A stretch of DNA of 64,000 nucleotides from Phytophthora sp. 'mugwort' (taxonomy: Eukaryota; Oomycota; Peronosporomycetes; Peronosporales; Peronosporaceae). Positions 11,913 through 21,292 of the stretch are shown piece after piece. Each line of letters begins with the position of its first letter. The stretch's first letter is position 1. Location of the stretch: NCBI GenBank assembly GCA_033558025.1, contig JAUCEF010000011.1, forward strand, positions 186,001-250,000. Direction: 5' to 3'. A model generated the notes under the pieces. It saw only the letters and a list, made by a program, of their open reading frames with translations. It had not been told where the DNA came from and searched no databases. The translations under genes and the position numbers were made by a program.

Positions 11913-13210
11913 TTATGGCGTGTTTCTACACGACAGGTACTGGAGGGCGCCCACCAAGTCACGGTAGGGCATATACGCTTTAGTAACAGGAACTTCCGCC
12001 TTTGACATAGCAGCAGCCTCAGGCGTCGCGCATCGCTTACAGTTCTCCATGTGGAACCGTTGTATCACCTCCAGTACGTACTGCGTCTGACAGTACACAA
12101 TCTGTCTTTGCGGTCGATCAATCATAATCTCCACGCCAAGTAAAACTTTCACCGTGCCCATTGTGGTTAGCTCAAACGCTTCCTGCAAGGAGGCGCGATC
12201 TTCGAGCAATGTGCAGGGGGACCGATCAGCAGAACGTTATACACGTAACCCGCCAAGAGCATCTTGACTTCTCCACTTTCTTTTAGCATGTAGAGCCCAT
12301 CGTCAGACTGTTCGCTCAAACCCCATCGTCACCAGCTTAGCATGTAGCGTACGATTCCAAATGTTCGGTACCTGTTTGAGGCTATACAGACTCTTCAAGC
12401 GTCGGCAGCTGAAGCCAGCTGCGTCGATCTGGAAGCCAGGAGGCTGTTCCATGTAAATGAGTTCTTCAACATCACCATACAGGAATCGCCGTCTTCACAT
12501 CATACTGTAGTACAAAAAGCCGGGGAATCGGAAAATTGACTGGCCCCGTACTAACATTTTAAAATCAATCAAAGATGAGGGAGATATTAATTATTTGCCA
12601 ATCGCTATTGTTAAAATTTGGTTGGAAGGAAGCAATTATGCGGTGAATGACGAAAGCTCTTGGCCCCTCGGAAAAGGCCCAGGCCATAAAGGGCACGATT
12701 GCTGTTTGGGAAGACTTACTTTCCTGCTGAGGACGTTATTAGTAGCTTCAAGGCAGCTATTTTTCGGTACGAGTCGACAATTGTCTAATCAAAAAATCGA
12801 AATGCACTTTTTCTTTTCTACTCGAATTCATTTTAACCAACCAGATTCTTTGCTAGTAATAGTCCGAGGTTTATGTCACAGCTTGTTAGTATTGGGATAT
12901 TATTCAGTACTTCCGGCTTTTTGTGTCGTTGTTGGTACGTCCCATCCACGTTGCACAGCGTAGTAGACAGCAGCCCGAATGGTCTTAAATCTGGTCACAG
13001 GTGCCGAGTAATTCACGCCGAGTTAGTTATTGTTTGAACCCGTGGATCACAAGACGAGCCACGGCCACGCTCATCCCGCTTCACTGCGAAGACCCACTGC
13101 ATGTGATCACCTTCAAGCCCTTTGCCATCTCCCTTGGGACCAACTTCGAGGTTTTGTGTCCCTTGAGGGACTCGAGCTCTACCAGCATGGCAGCTAGCCA
13201 CTGGGGCTAA
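11913..13210 (-). pseudogene. Ty1/copia reverse transcriptase (degenerate, split by MITE)
   Basis: Reverse-strand copia RT. It enters with KVITC and a frameshifted FAVKRDERGR block near 13090, reads GWDVPTT up to a 413-bp insertion (12512-12924), and resumes with QYDVKTA. Further down the catalytic box that should read YVDD is YVYN (12235-12246), so both catalytic Asp are lost. The last open part (11913-12209) holds VKVLLGVEI, IQRFHMENCKRCATP and YRDLVGALQYLS. The protein then ends before the RNase H domain at a breakpoint. The element cannot be autonomous. Confidence 0.75.
12512..12924. mobile_element. MITE-like insertion inside copia RT
   Basis: A 413-bp AT-rich block bounded by perfect 12-bp terminal inverted repeats, ACAAAAAGCCGG at 12512-12523 and CCGGCTTTTTGT at 12913-12924. 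Removing it restores the copia RT reading (GWDV...QYDVKTA), which shows that it is an insertion. No clear target-site duplication is visible, so the superfamily is undecided. The open frame over it (12595-12963) has no recognisable domain and is probably chance. Confidence 0.65.
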
Positions 13211-14390
13211 AACTTACTCGCACGCGCCTGTTGTGTGTCTCAGGAATAGCAACATCCGTAGTCACCAGCACGTGACCCACAACGTAGTCCATCAGTCGAA
13301 CACTGGCCTCTGAGTCCTTCGGTCGCTTAAGGCAAGGTTTAACAGGAGATATCTGGATCTCATGGCCAGTCGTCTCATTTTTCTCAGCAACTTTCCTTCG
13401 CGGCTCTTGCTTTTGTCGTTGCTTCGCCTTGGTAGCCACATTTGGCACACAAGCGGTTGCTTGCTTCGCAGCTGCTGGCACAGAAATGCCAGGCTGCACC
13501 TCAACTCTACCAGGTCCGGGCGACACACTCCCACTGGATGTCGGTTCATCCATTATGGAATTGTCGCCGCCAATTTGCTGCAATTCAAGCTTCTTCTTGC
13601 TGTCGGAAGCAGTCGCATCCCAATCTGGTGGATACGTCTCCATGCTCATCTTGATGCGTGCCACTGGAGCAGTTTTTGGCAGGTGGTGGTCCCCGTCGAA
13701 GAATGCATTCTCCAACAGGTGCTTCATGTAGGTTCCAGTCACCGTAAACGCTTCATGGAAGCGCACGCTGCCTCCTTGAGCCGTCATGACAGCTGCTGTC
13801 TTTAAAACCAAAACCTTGTAGCCTTTCGTAGACTCACTGTAACCAAGCAATAAACACACTCTTGCTCTCAGCGACAGCTTCGCCTTCTTCTGTCTCGATT
13901 CAGGAGGTATTTCGCATGAGCTAGACAGCCCCATGTCCGCAGGTCATCGAGGCTTGGCCTTTGCTTGTACAACAAGTGATGCGGAGACACGGATCCCATT
14001 GTTTTCGCAGGAAGCCAATTCAACGTCGTCACTACGTGCTGAATAGCCTCGCCCCACAGCATGTTGGACAAACCAGTGGAGGCCAGCAAGGCCCTGATCC
14101 GTGGTAGCACAATCGCATTTGCTCGTTCCACAATGCCATCCTCTAGAGGAAAGTAGGGGTTCGTATAAGCTTGCACAATTATGCTTGTCGCAGTAGGCAG
14201 ATATGTCATTCGTCAGGAACTCACCACCCTGGTCGGAGTACAGCCGCTTCACCTTAAGCTCAGGAAATTGCGTTTCTAGTCTGACCAGTAGAACCTTCAT
14301 GTGCCAAGAGATTCGCTTTTGAGCTTCAAGAGGTACGTCCATTTATACCGCGTTGCCTCATCAATCACAAACAAGAACATGGTCGCGTGA
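13194..14390 (-). pseudogene. Ty1/copia integrase and linker (degenerate)
   Basis: Integrase core in two frames. 13944-14342 reads KVKRLYSDQGGEFLTND, containing the second catalytic Asp. After a frame change 13868-14160 reads EDGIVERANAIVLPRI, which carries the catalytic Glu, then LWGEAIQHVVTTLNWLPAKT and LRTWGCLAHAKYL. The linker at 13194-13934 reads RARVCLLLGYSESTKGYKVL, then a low-complexity Lys/Glu-rich stretch that leads into RT. The first Asp region (14340-14400) is only partly readable (FLFVIDEAT-like on the reverse strand). At least two frameshifts are present. Confidence 0.75.
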
Positions 14391-15045
14391 TCAGCTGTCT
14401 TCTCGTTGACACTGCCAATGTCCAAACATAGTGTCAAGTGGTTCAGTATTGCTTCTCCTCACGTGTGGATAGCTCATGCTCTTCATCTTGCTCGAAATGC
14501 ATGCGATGCAGTCATAGGGTGTAAAACTTTGTTCATTAATTTTTACCCCGACATCGAGCTTGCGCGAGACATCCCTTCCCCGATTCATGTTCAGGTGGCC
14601 AAAGTGTTGGTGCAGCAACTCCATTGCCTTTTTGCTGTTCAGATCTTGTTTCATAGCAGTCATCACCACCACGCCGGTCTCTCTCTCCGCACGCAGGCGG
14701 TATATGTTGTCGCGTGTCGTGAACTTCAACGTGGTGCCCGGATTGGCAAGCCAGGCTGACTGCTGATTGTGCGAGCAGGACAACTTGTAGCGTCCAGTCG
14801 TCTGTATGCATCCCAGGCTAATCAGATTCACCTTTGCATTCGGTGTGTGGACAGCGTCGTCCAGTAGACGGTCTTCCAGCTCTCCAGTTGCCTGGTTCAC
14901 GATACGTAGCAACATAGAGCCACACACAGTCGTATGTCAGTGGTTCCATTGGCAAAATCGAGTCGACTTGTCTGGTCTTCTCGAACAGGGACAGGTCTTC
15001 ACAAACATTAGCCTGCAAGCCCAATTCAATAATCCACTCCACTGA
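14391..15045 (-). pseudogene. Ty1/copia protease and GAG-pre-integrase domain
   Basis: The protease begins VEWIIELGLQANVCEDLSLF near 15045. Copia-type enzymes have D-S-G-A at this place, here replaced by E-L-G-L, so the catalytic Asp is absent. In the next frame (14391-14927) comes the protease C-terminal half (LLDDAVHTPNAKVNLISLG) and a GAG-pre-integrase domain with LLHQHFGHLNMNRG and the Cys pair DCIACISSKMKS. The frame then runs out at the integrase border. Confidence 0.7.
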
Positions 15046-16175
15046 GATGGCTTCACCACGCTTGCCTTGACCTTGTCCTTGACTCGCATTCACTTGCGCC
15101 ACAGGCATCGTGCGCGACACAGCCTGTTTGGTCTCCGTGGCCTGCTGGTCACGCTGGTGCTCAGCCGATCGTAGGTGCTGCAACGCCTCAGCCAGCTTTA
15201 GAGACCGGCGATCATGCGTATTGATCCAGTCCGAGTGTTCACGGGCCATTTTTGACAGCACGATCAGCGAGTTTGAAAGCAGCAGACTTGCATGCTACCA
15301 CGCTTCCATCTCTCCATTCGCATGTACGCCATCACGGGTTTAGGGTTTGCAACCGTGGAGCCACCGCATCTTGCAGCAAGGTAATCTGGGTTGATACCAT
15401 CACCCGTCTCGAAGTGCTGCGTCACCATCGTACAATAGCAACGGCGCGTCCATGTTGTCGCGGATGTCGTCCACCTTGAATATGGTGCGCAGGTCCACGG
15501 ACAGCAACAACGCTAACACCGAGAATGCCTTGTTCTTGTGCGTCTTGAACCACTCCGCATACTTGCTGCGCAAGCCCTCATCTGCGTCGTAGCGTTCTCC
15601 TCCATCGGTAATCTCGCCGAGCGTGCACGTGTCGAAGTGCAACGGCACCTCGCTCTTCCAGACGTTGAAGTCCTCCTTGGTGTGGAGCTTGGGTAGCTTG
15701 ATGCTGGGCAAGTTTTGCAGGTCTTTTGGGTAGGCGGCCAGCTCGCGGTCATCTTAGCGCCCGCCGGAATGCATGCTGTCCAGGAGCGGGTCGCTGCGGC
15801 TTCGTCTGCCTTGATCGCCTCTCAGTCGTTGCTCTTGTCTCCTCCTTCGCTCGGTGGTGGCGGAGACGGTGATGGATTTCCAACTGTCTGGAATTGAGTT
15901 GGGTTCGATCGCTCCATACCTTCGAGCAATACTCGAATGAGCGGTTGCCCACCTGGTATTTCAGCCAATGAGCGGATGATATGCCCCGCTTCGCCGTGAG
16001 ACATTGTCGAATCATCTCGAGCATTGGAGCGTCCACTTTTTGTGAATACGCGTGCAAATTGCACACTGTCAGCGAATCGTTGGGTAGCTTCGTCAGAAAC
16101 TTCTCGATCCTGCGATTCATCATTTACTCCAATCACAGCGTTTCCTGTCGAATGCTGCGCCCTGATTGGGCTCAT
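15046..16175 (-). pseudogene. Ty1/copia gag (degenerate)
   Basis: The first ATG (16175) overlaps the primer binding site. 15822-16175 reads an N-terminal part with HGEAGHIIRSLAEIPGGQP, then a Pro/Ser run. In another frame 15400-15711 reads the core of a copia capsid domain (IKLPKLHTKEDFNVWKSEV, then KYAEWFKTHKNKAFSVLALL). A third frame, 15050-15261, gives the tail WINTHDRRSLKLAEALQHLR and a Gln/Gly/Lys-rich end. No zinc knuckle is visible. Frame changes near 15720 and 15330 break it. Confidence 0.7.
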
Positions 16176-16179
16176 AACC
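16168..16179 (-). other. Copia primer binding site (internal initiator tRNA type)
   Basis: On the reverse strand reads GGTTATGAGCCC directly after an LTR end in CCGTAACA. This is the complement of the anticodon stem-loop of eukaryotic initiator tRNA-Met (GGGCTCATAACC), the half-tRNA priming site known from Drosophila copia. It fixes the LTR border and element orientation. Confidence 0.75.
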
Positions 16180-16180
16180 T

Positions 16181-16262
16181 GTTACGGCGTAGAGTGCGTC
16201 CCCGTGCTCTCTTGCTGTCGGTCACTTCTAAGTGTTATTGCAATTGTAGATAGGTGCACATG
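16181..16262 (-). repeat. Remnant of copia 5' LTR
   Basis: Starts TGTTACGGCG on the + strand next to the primer binding site. About 80 bp remain before a gypsy LTR takes over at 16263. Whether LTR sequence resumes after 17774 could not be decided. Confidence 0.5.
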
Positions 16263-17009
16263 TGGTGTTGCGGGATCGGGTCAAAATACGATTAAGACCC
16301 GATCCGCTTACCAACTTTGCCCAGACACTGACTAACGGAGGGGGTTCCCGGATGATTCGTGATCAGATAAACTTGGTCTCACCTTGTGGACGGGTAGGTG
16401 GGCTCGATCTGCTCTCTTGGGACTCCAAGGGATGCAGCGATGTAAAGTCTTGAACGTCCTGGCGGGATGCGGGGACGTGGAGCAGCACGGAAGTTTTTGC
16501 TCTGCTGCCGTTATTGGTTCTGATCTGAGGTAGTCGACCTTCGATTGGTGGCCTGGACTTGATCCGAGGCCGAGGTTGCGTATGGCGTTGCTTCTTTCCT
16601 TTCCTTGGGTTGTCTGACGCTTCCTTTAGCGGGATTTTGCGAGCTGAGAGTCGAAGCGATCGTCGGCCAAGCAGTGAATGCCGATCGATCGGAGTATGCG
16701 CTTGGACAGAAGTTCGTTAGTGTGGGGAGGGGTCTGCCAATATACGTTCCGACCTTCTCACCGCGAAGCTACATCTGCTACCTCGGACCAGTCGATACCT
16801 TGGAGGGCCAATGTAGATCCCTTCCTGCGGTACTTAAAAACGCATAAGTCGTCCAATGCAAATTCGAGTCTAATTGTTGTTTATCCTTTTCTTGTCCTAC
16901 CCTCCCATCCTGAAGCCTATCTCGTACCACCTGAATCTGTTGGATCTTACCAACTCAATATGTACCGTCCTCATACTTGCCCATCCCCGAGGATGATTGC
17001 TGATCAAAT

Positions 17010-17130
17010 CCCGATCTGCCAGATCGCGGATGTCAGAACATGTATGCCGATCTCCAGATCACGTATATCAGAACACGTATACCGATCTGCCAGATCGAGG
17101 ATATCGAAATGTGTATACCGATCGGCGAAT
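17010..17130. repeat. Short tandem repeat (~36 bp units) in LTR
   Basis: Three imperfect units, each with a near-palindromic CGATCTGCCAGATCG core followed by GTATATCAGAACACGTATAC-like sequence. A related arrangement is present in the other copies at 60-130 and 2590-2720. Confidence 0.55.
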
Positions 17131-17163
17131 ACCGGTCGACCGAAAGATTGATCCGATCTGCCC

Positions 17164-17620
17164 GATCTCGGACGACGGGGTGTAGTCCGATCTGTGGACG
17201 CCGGACCAGCCCGATCTTCCGAATTTTGAACGCCGGATCGGCTCGATCTGCACAATCTTGACCACAAGGGCGATCCGCTCAGACCGATCTCAGACGACGG
17301 GGTGTAGGCCGATCTGTGGACGCCTGGTCATTCCGATCTATCGAACCTTGAACGCTGGATCAGCTTGATCTGCCCGATCCGCTATCGATCGGCTCAACCC
17401 CGACTGCAAGATCCACCCGGCCTTTACGATCTCGGGTGACAGGGTGTAGTCTGATCTGCGGAAGTCGGATCAGCTTGATCTTCCACAACTTGAACGTCTG
17501 ATCGGCTCGATCTGCCGGGTCGCAGTATCGATCGGCTTGATCTCGAATTTCAGATCGACTTGACTTGTCTGATCGCGGTCGACCGAGTATAGCCCATCCC
17601 GTGGACGCCGGATCAGCATG
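17164..17620. repeat. Tandem repeat (~120-145 bp units) in LTR
   Basis: Three units start GATCTCGGACGACGGGGTGT (17164), GATCTCAGACGACGGGGTGT (17286) and GATCTCGGGTGACAGGGTGT (17428). A partial fourth near 17575 shares GTGGACGCCGGATCAGC. Each contains several GATC tetramers. It is absent from the inverted copy at 2009-2990. Confidence 0.65.
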
Positions 17621-17774
17621 ACCGGAGTCTGACCGAGGTCGAACTGGAGTTAGATCCGGTTAGATCGACTCCGTCGTCATTGGCCAGTCCTGATTTCTTG
17701 TCTCTATCCATTACCCCGATCCAGGCTTCGAATATCATTCCGATCCCCGATTGGTCGGGTGGTTACGGTATAAC

Positions 17775-18420
17775 AGATCCGTATTAGGTGGTTGCCCGAC
17801 CCTGGGTTCCTTTCTTGCCGTCAAGCATCCCCTTACGCCCCGGATTGAGTCGAACGTCGCCCGCCTTTACCTCGTATCTTGATCCGGCTCGATCGCCCCC
17901 TCTCTTCACAGCTGGGGCCGTCTTTCTCGCCGATCTGGTCATTTCTTGGGAATCTGATATTCTTCGCTTCTCCACACACACGTCAAGGGTAAGGAGTGGT
18001 AGAAGCAACAAATAGAAGTACGTAAACACCGTAAGTGCCGGGCGCAAAATGCCACGACAGGGAAGCGTGTGTCTGAGGATCGAGCTCCTGCGTGCTCGCA
18101 GAGCAGCAAAAGCGGTAGTGAGGCAGGGCTCGTCCCGCGCCAGCTCACGCGCCGCACCGCAAAGATTTATTCTAGCATACAAACACATTTTAAACCCATA
18201 ATAAAGTTAAGTTATCCCCATCTCGTGATCAACGATGTTGCGGTCGCTCACCGCCAACGACCGGCTTCTCCATAGTGTCCGTGGTACTGCAAGTCTCCAA
18301 TGTACACGCTGTGTACAACCCTGCAGCCAAGCAGCGATTGCGGGCGGACAGGCACATGATAGTGTTCAAGATGGACTGGGTTCATCCTGGACAGTCAGAG
18401 TGCACTTCAACATCTCACAT
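17775..18420. other. Unassigned region after gypsy LTR
   Basis: GC-rich to 18160, then AT-rich (ACATTTTAAACCCATAATAAAG near 18185). The reverse-strand frame at 17784-18188 has no recognisable domain. It may hold the rest of the copia LTR, but I cannot show this. Confidence 0.3.
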
Positions 18421-18645
18421 TTATAGGTTACCACTTTTAATGCGTCTACATACTAACTATTAGTCACGTGCAGTAAAAAGTACCCTAAATTTTATTCTAT
18501 TGGGTGGTTCCGAGATATTGGTACCATATGCGTGGTACCCATCTGTGACGTCATTACCGTAACGTCATAGTGATGTTAGCTACATCACTTACGGCGTTTT
18601 GGTACACCATTCTGAAGAGTGACTTGGCACTCTTCATTACACTTT
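18421..18645. repeat. Dispersed repeat copy A (non-coding, CRE-like core)
   Basis: About 80 percent identical by eye to 40302-40530, in the same orientation. Shared blocks include TTAATGCGTCTACATACTAA, GACGTCATTACCGTAACGTC and a hairpin GAAGAGTG-6 nt-CACTCTTC at the right end. It contains one palindromic TGACGTCA (18546-18553). No terminal inverted repeats or coding capacity, so a non-autonomous element of unknown class. It lies about 600 bp upstream of the PGM2-type gene. Confidence 0.65.
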
Positions 18646-19204
18646 TTTTGTGACTTTTGGACACTTAAAAGTTTTGGTGCATCTTAGACGTTCTTTACTC
18701 TTTCAATCCGCCATCTCTAACTACATGTTATTAATACTACGTCAGAAGTTACATGTAATTTGCACGGGAAGCGGGAAGGCGATACTTGCTTCGATGACGG
18801 AGTTTTTAATGGAGGCATTGGTGAAACACGGATGATGCCCCTGCGAGTTGCAAATTAGCCCTCACTTTCCAGACTGAGAAAATTTAGTACAAGCAAACGT
18901 ACTGAAGATGTTGATGCTATATCTTGTATCACAACACTCACCCCACCATCTCGTGAATGCCTGCGTGCTTGTAACGACAGCAATGATCAACCAAGAATCA
19001 AACATGCAAAGTTGAAGTGCGGCCACGCTACAATTTTACTCCTATAATATGTATACTTAAGCACATGTTAGGCAAACTGCTAAATTATAGGGTGGTTTCT
19101 CGGCACTGGTGCATGTGACATGCGCCATTTTTCTACAAACGTCAAGTATAAAAAACGGTCGAGCATCCCATGAATGCTAACCCCAAGCAGATCCGATACA
19201 TCGA
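18646..19204. other. Upstream region of phosphoglucomutase gene
   Basis: AT-rich intergenic DNA. TATAAAAA at 19147-19154 is a possible TATA-like element 51 bp before the initiator. No gene seen. Confidence 0.35.
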
Positions 19205-19222
19205 GCTCATTTCACCATTTGC
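19205..19222 (+). promoter_or_regulatory. Oomycete initiator (Inr) of PGM2-type gene
   Basis: GCTCATTTCACCATTTGC agrees closely with the oomycete core promoter, an initiator (CTCATT-type) followed by a flanking WTTT element. It sits 28 bp before the ATG at 19250, a normal short oomycete 5' UTR. Confidence 0.65.
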
Positions 19223-19249
19223 AGACGAACGACCAAGTCTTCACCAACA

Positions 19250-21079
19250 ATGAGTGCGCACACGGACGAGCAGTGGCTGGCGGAGGCCCAGCAGTGGGCG
19301 AACTGGGACGTGAATGCCGGCACCAAGACGCAGGTGCAGCAGCTCGTGGCGACCAAGAACGTGGCCCGCATCCGCGAGCTGTTTGGCAGCCGCGTGGCCT
19401 TCGGTACCGCCGGTCTGCGCGCCGTGATGGGCCCTGGGCCCGCTGCCATGAACGACCTGGTGGTGATCCAGACGTCGCAGGGCATTTGCAAGTATCTGAC
19501 GCAGCAGTTCGGCGAGCGGGCCAAGAGCATGGGTGTGGCGCTGGGTTACGACCACCGCCAGCAGGGCACGCTCAGCTCCAAGCGGTTCGCAGAGCTCACT
19601 GCCGCCGTCTGTCTGCACTACGGCTTTAAGGTGTATCTCTACGAAGGGTTCGTGGCCACGCCGCTGGTGCCGTTCTGCATTGAGCAGAAGGGCTGCGCGG
19701 CCGGCGTGATGGTCACAGCCTCGCACAATCCCAAGGCTGACAACGGCTACAAAGTCTATTGGAGCAACGGCAGCCAGATCATTCCGCCACACGACGAGGG
19801 CATCGCCAATGAGATCATGATCAACCTCGCCCCCTGGAGATTATACGACGACTCACTCGAGGCGCTCACGAAGGCCTTCCCGACGCTCATCGAGAACCCC
19901 AGGGAGGAGCTCACTAAGCGCTACTTTGAGCGGGCCCGCGCAAGTCTGTGCCGCTTTCCAGATTCCAACAGCAGCACGACACTCAAGATCGCCTATACGG
20001 CCATGCACGGTGTTGGCCACGCCTTCACGAGCCGTTCCTTCGCTGCTTTTGGACACAAAGAGTATGTCCCTGTCGAGGCCCAGCTTCTGCCTGACCCCGA
20101 GTTCCCCACTGTAGCTTTCCCCAATCCGGAGGAAGGTAAGGGGGCTTTGCAACTTGCCATTGAGACTGCTGAGGCCGCTGGAGCGAGGCTGATTCTGGCC
20201 AACGACCCAGATGCGGATCGTTTAGCAGTGGCAGAGCGCGATCCGAGCTTGAAGTCGGGCTGGCGAATCTTCACGGGCAACGAGATCGGCGTCCTGCTGG
20301 GCTACTGGGAACTGGAGCAGTATCTGCGTCTGAACCCCAACTGCGACCGCAAACAATTGTACTTTATTGCGTCGACAGTGTCGTCCAAGATGCTGCGTGC
20401 TGTCGCGAACGCTGAGGGCCTCAATTTCGAGGAGACGCTCACAGGTTTCAAGTGGATGGGCAACAAGACCGCCGAGTTGCGTGAGGCTGGCAAGACCGTG
20501 CTGTTCTCATTCGAGGAGGCCATCGGCTTTTGTGTTGGCGACCTCGTCAAGGACAAGGACGGTGTGGTCGCTGCCGCTGTGTTTGCCGAAATGGCTGCTC
20601 ACCTTGAAGCCACGAAGAAGATGACGGTGGGCCAGCACCTTAACGCCCTTTACGGACGCTACGGCCACTTCGTGACGCAAAACCACTACGTCAAGTGCTA
20701 TGACCCCGTCAAGATTTGTGCTATCTTCGAGCGTCTGCGCAACAACGGAAAGTATTGGGAGAGTTGCGGCGACTTTGCGATCGCCCAGGTGCGTGATCTC
20801 ACCACGGGTTTCGACAGCTCCCAACCAGACAAACGTGCTGTTCTTCCTGTGAGCAGCTCCACCGAGATGATCACGTACACTTTCGCCAACGGATGCGTAG
20901 CCACGTTGCGCACGAGCGGCACGGAGCCCAAGCTCAAGTACTACGTCGAACTTGCTGGTCGTGTGGGCCAGACTCGTGAGGAGGTCGCCCTGGAGTTGAG
21001 GAGGCAGGTTGAGCAGATTGTAGAGCTGATGCTGCAACCTAAGGAGAACGGTCTCGAGCTCCCGCCTTCGGACAAGTAA
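19250..21079 (+). CDS. PGM2: Phosphoglucomutase / phosphopentomutase, PGM2 type
   Basis: Single-exon 609-aa protein of the alpha-D-phosphohexomutase superfamily, PGM2 branch, about the length of human PGM2. It interconverts glucose-1-P and glucose-6-P and/or pentose-1-P and pentose-5-P in the cytosol, feeding glycolysis, glucan synthesis and nucleoside salvage. All four active-site loops are intact: phosphoserine loop TASHNPKADNGYK (Ser158), metal loop NDPDADR (residues 318-324), sugar-binding loop FSFEEAIGF (Glu422-Glu423), and phosphate-binding loop RTSGTEPK (554-561). The start is the first ATG after a good oomycete initiator. No transit or signal peptide is seen. The next gene converges on it with 213 bp between stop codons. 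Substrate preference, hexose versus pentose, cannot be decided from motifs alone. Confidence 0.93.
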   Translation: MSAHTDEQWLAEAQQWANWDVNAGTKTQVQQLVATKNVARIRELFGSRVAFGTAGLRAVMGPGPAAMNDLVVIQTSQGICKYLTQQFGERAKSMGVALGYDHRQQGTLSSKRFAELTAAVCLHYGFKVYLYEGFVATPLVPFCIEQKGCAAGVMVTASHNPKADNGYKVYWSNGSQIIPPHDEGIANEIMINLAPWRLYDDSLEALTKAFPTLIENPREELTKRYFERARASLCRFPDSNSSTTLKIAYTAMHGVGHAFTSRSFAAFGHKEYVPVEAQLLPDPEFPTVAFPNPEEGKGALQLAIETAEAAGARLILANDPDADRLAVAERDPSLKSGWRIFTGNEIGVLLGYWELEQYLRLNPNCDRKQLYFIASTVSSKMLRAVANAEGLNFEETLTGFKWMGNKTAELREAGKTVLFSFEEAIGFCVGDLVKDKDGVVAAAVFAEMAAHLEATKKMTVGQHLNALYGRYGHFVTQNHYVKCYDPVKICAIFERLRNNGKYWESCGDFAIAQVRDLTTGFDSSQPDKRAVLPVSSSTEMITYTFANGCVATLRTSGTEPKLKYYVELAGRVGQTREEVALELRRQVEQIVELMLQPKENGLELPPSDK

Positions 21080-21292
21080 GAGCTTTAATGTTGCAGAGAA
21101 ACCACGCTAAGTGTACCAGTTGCTAATGTACGTTTCATTGATAGCTTTTGTTCTGTTGCTTGTTCTTTTGACCTCTTTCTTAACTTGATGGAGAAATGTA
21201 GAAATTCGTTTTCTGGACCTTGAGGGTGTTTGTTGATCTTGTCGTGTGAATTGGGTTTTTGTGTATGTGCGAGGTCTGGTTCCGTACGTCCA

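Larger units (their letters stand above)
16263..17774 (-). repeat. Gypsy LTR, about 1.5 kb, same family as 1-851
   Basis: From 16263 (TGGTGTTGCGGGATCGGG) it follows the reverse complement of the first LTR through the end-proximal block, the CTTTCCTTTCCTTGGG block near 16593-16610 and the TCGTCCAATGCAAATTC block near 16849. It is clearly more diverged than the two arms at 1-2691. It ends ATAACA at 17774, giving TG...CA type ends. No matching 5-bp duplication flanks it and no internal gypsy sequence is attached, so it is a solo LTR or rearranged remnant inside the copia 5' region. Confidence 0.65.

Noticed and set aside
12595..12963. 122-aa ORF
   Set aside because: Lies in the MITE-like insertion and runs out into copia sequence; no domain.
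18600..18645. Helitron 3' end (hairpin followed by CTRR)
   Set aside because: The 8-bp hairpin is there in both repeat copies but no CTRR terminus follows at the right distance.
19241..19792. 183-aa reverse ORF
   Set aside because: Antisense shadow of the PGM2-type gene.
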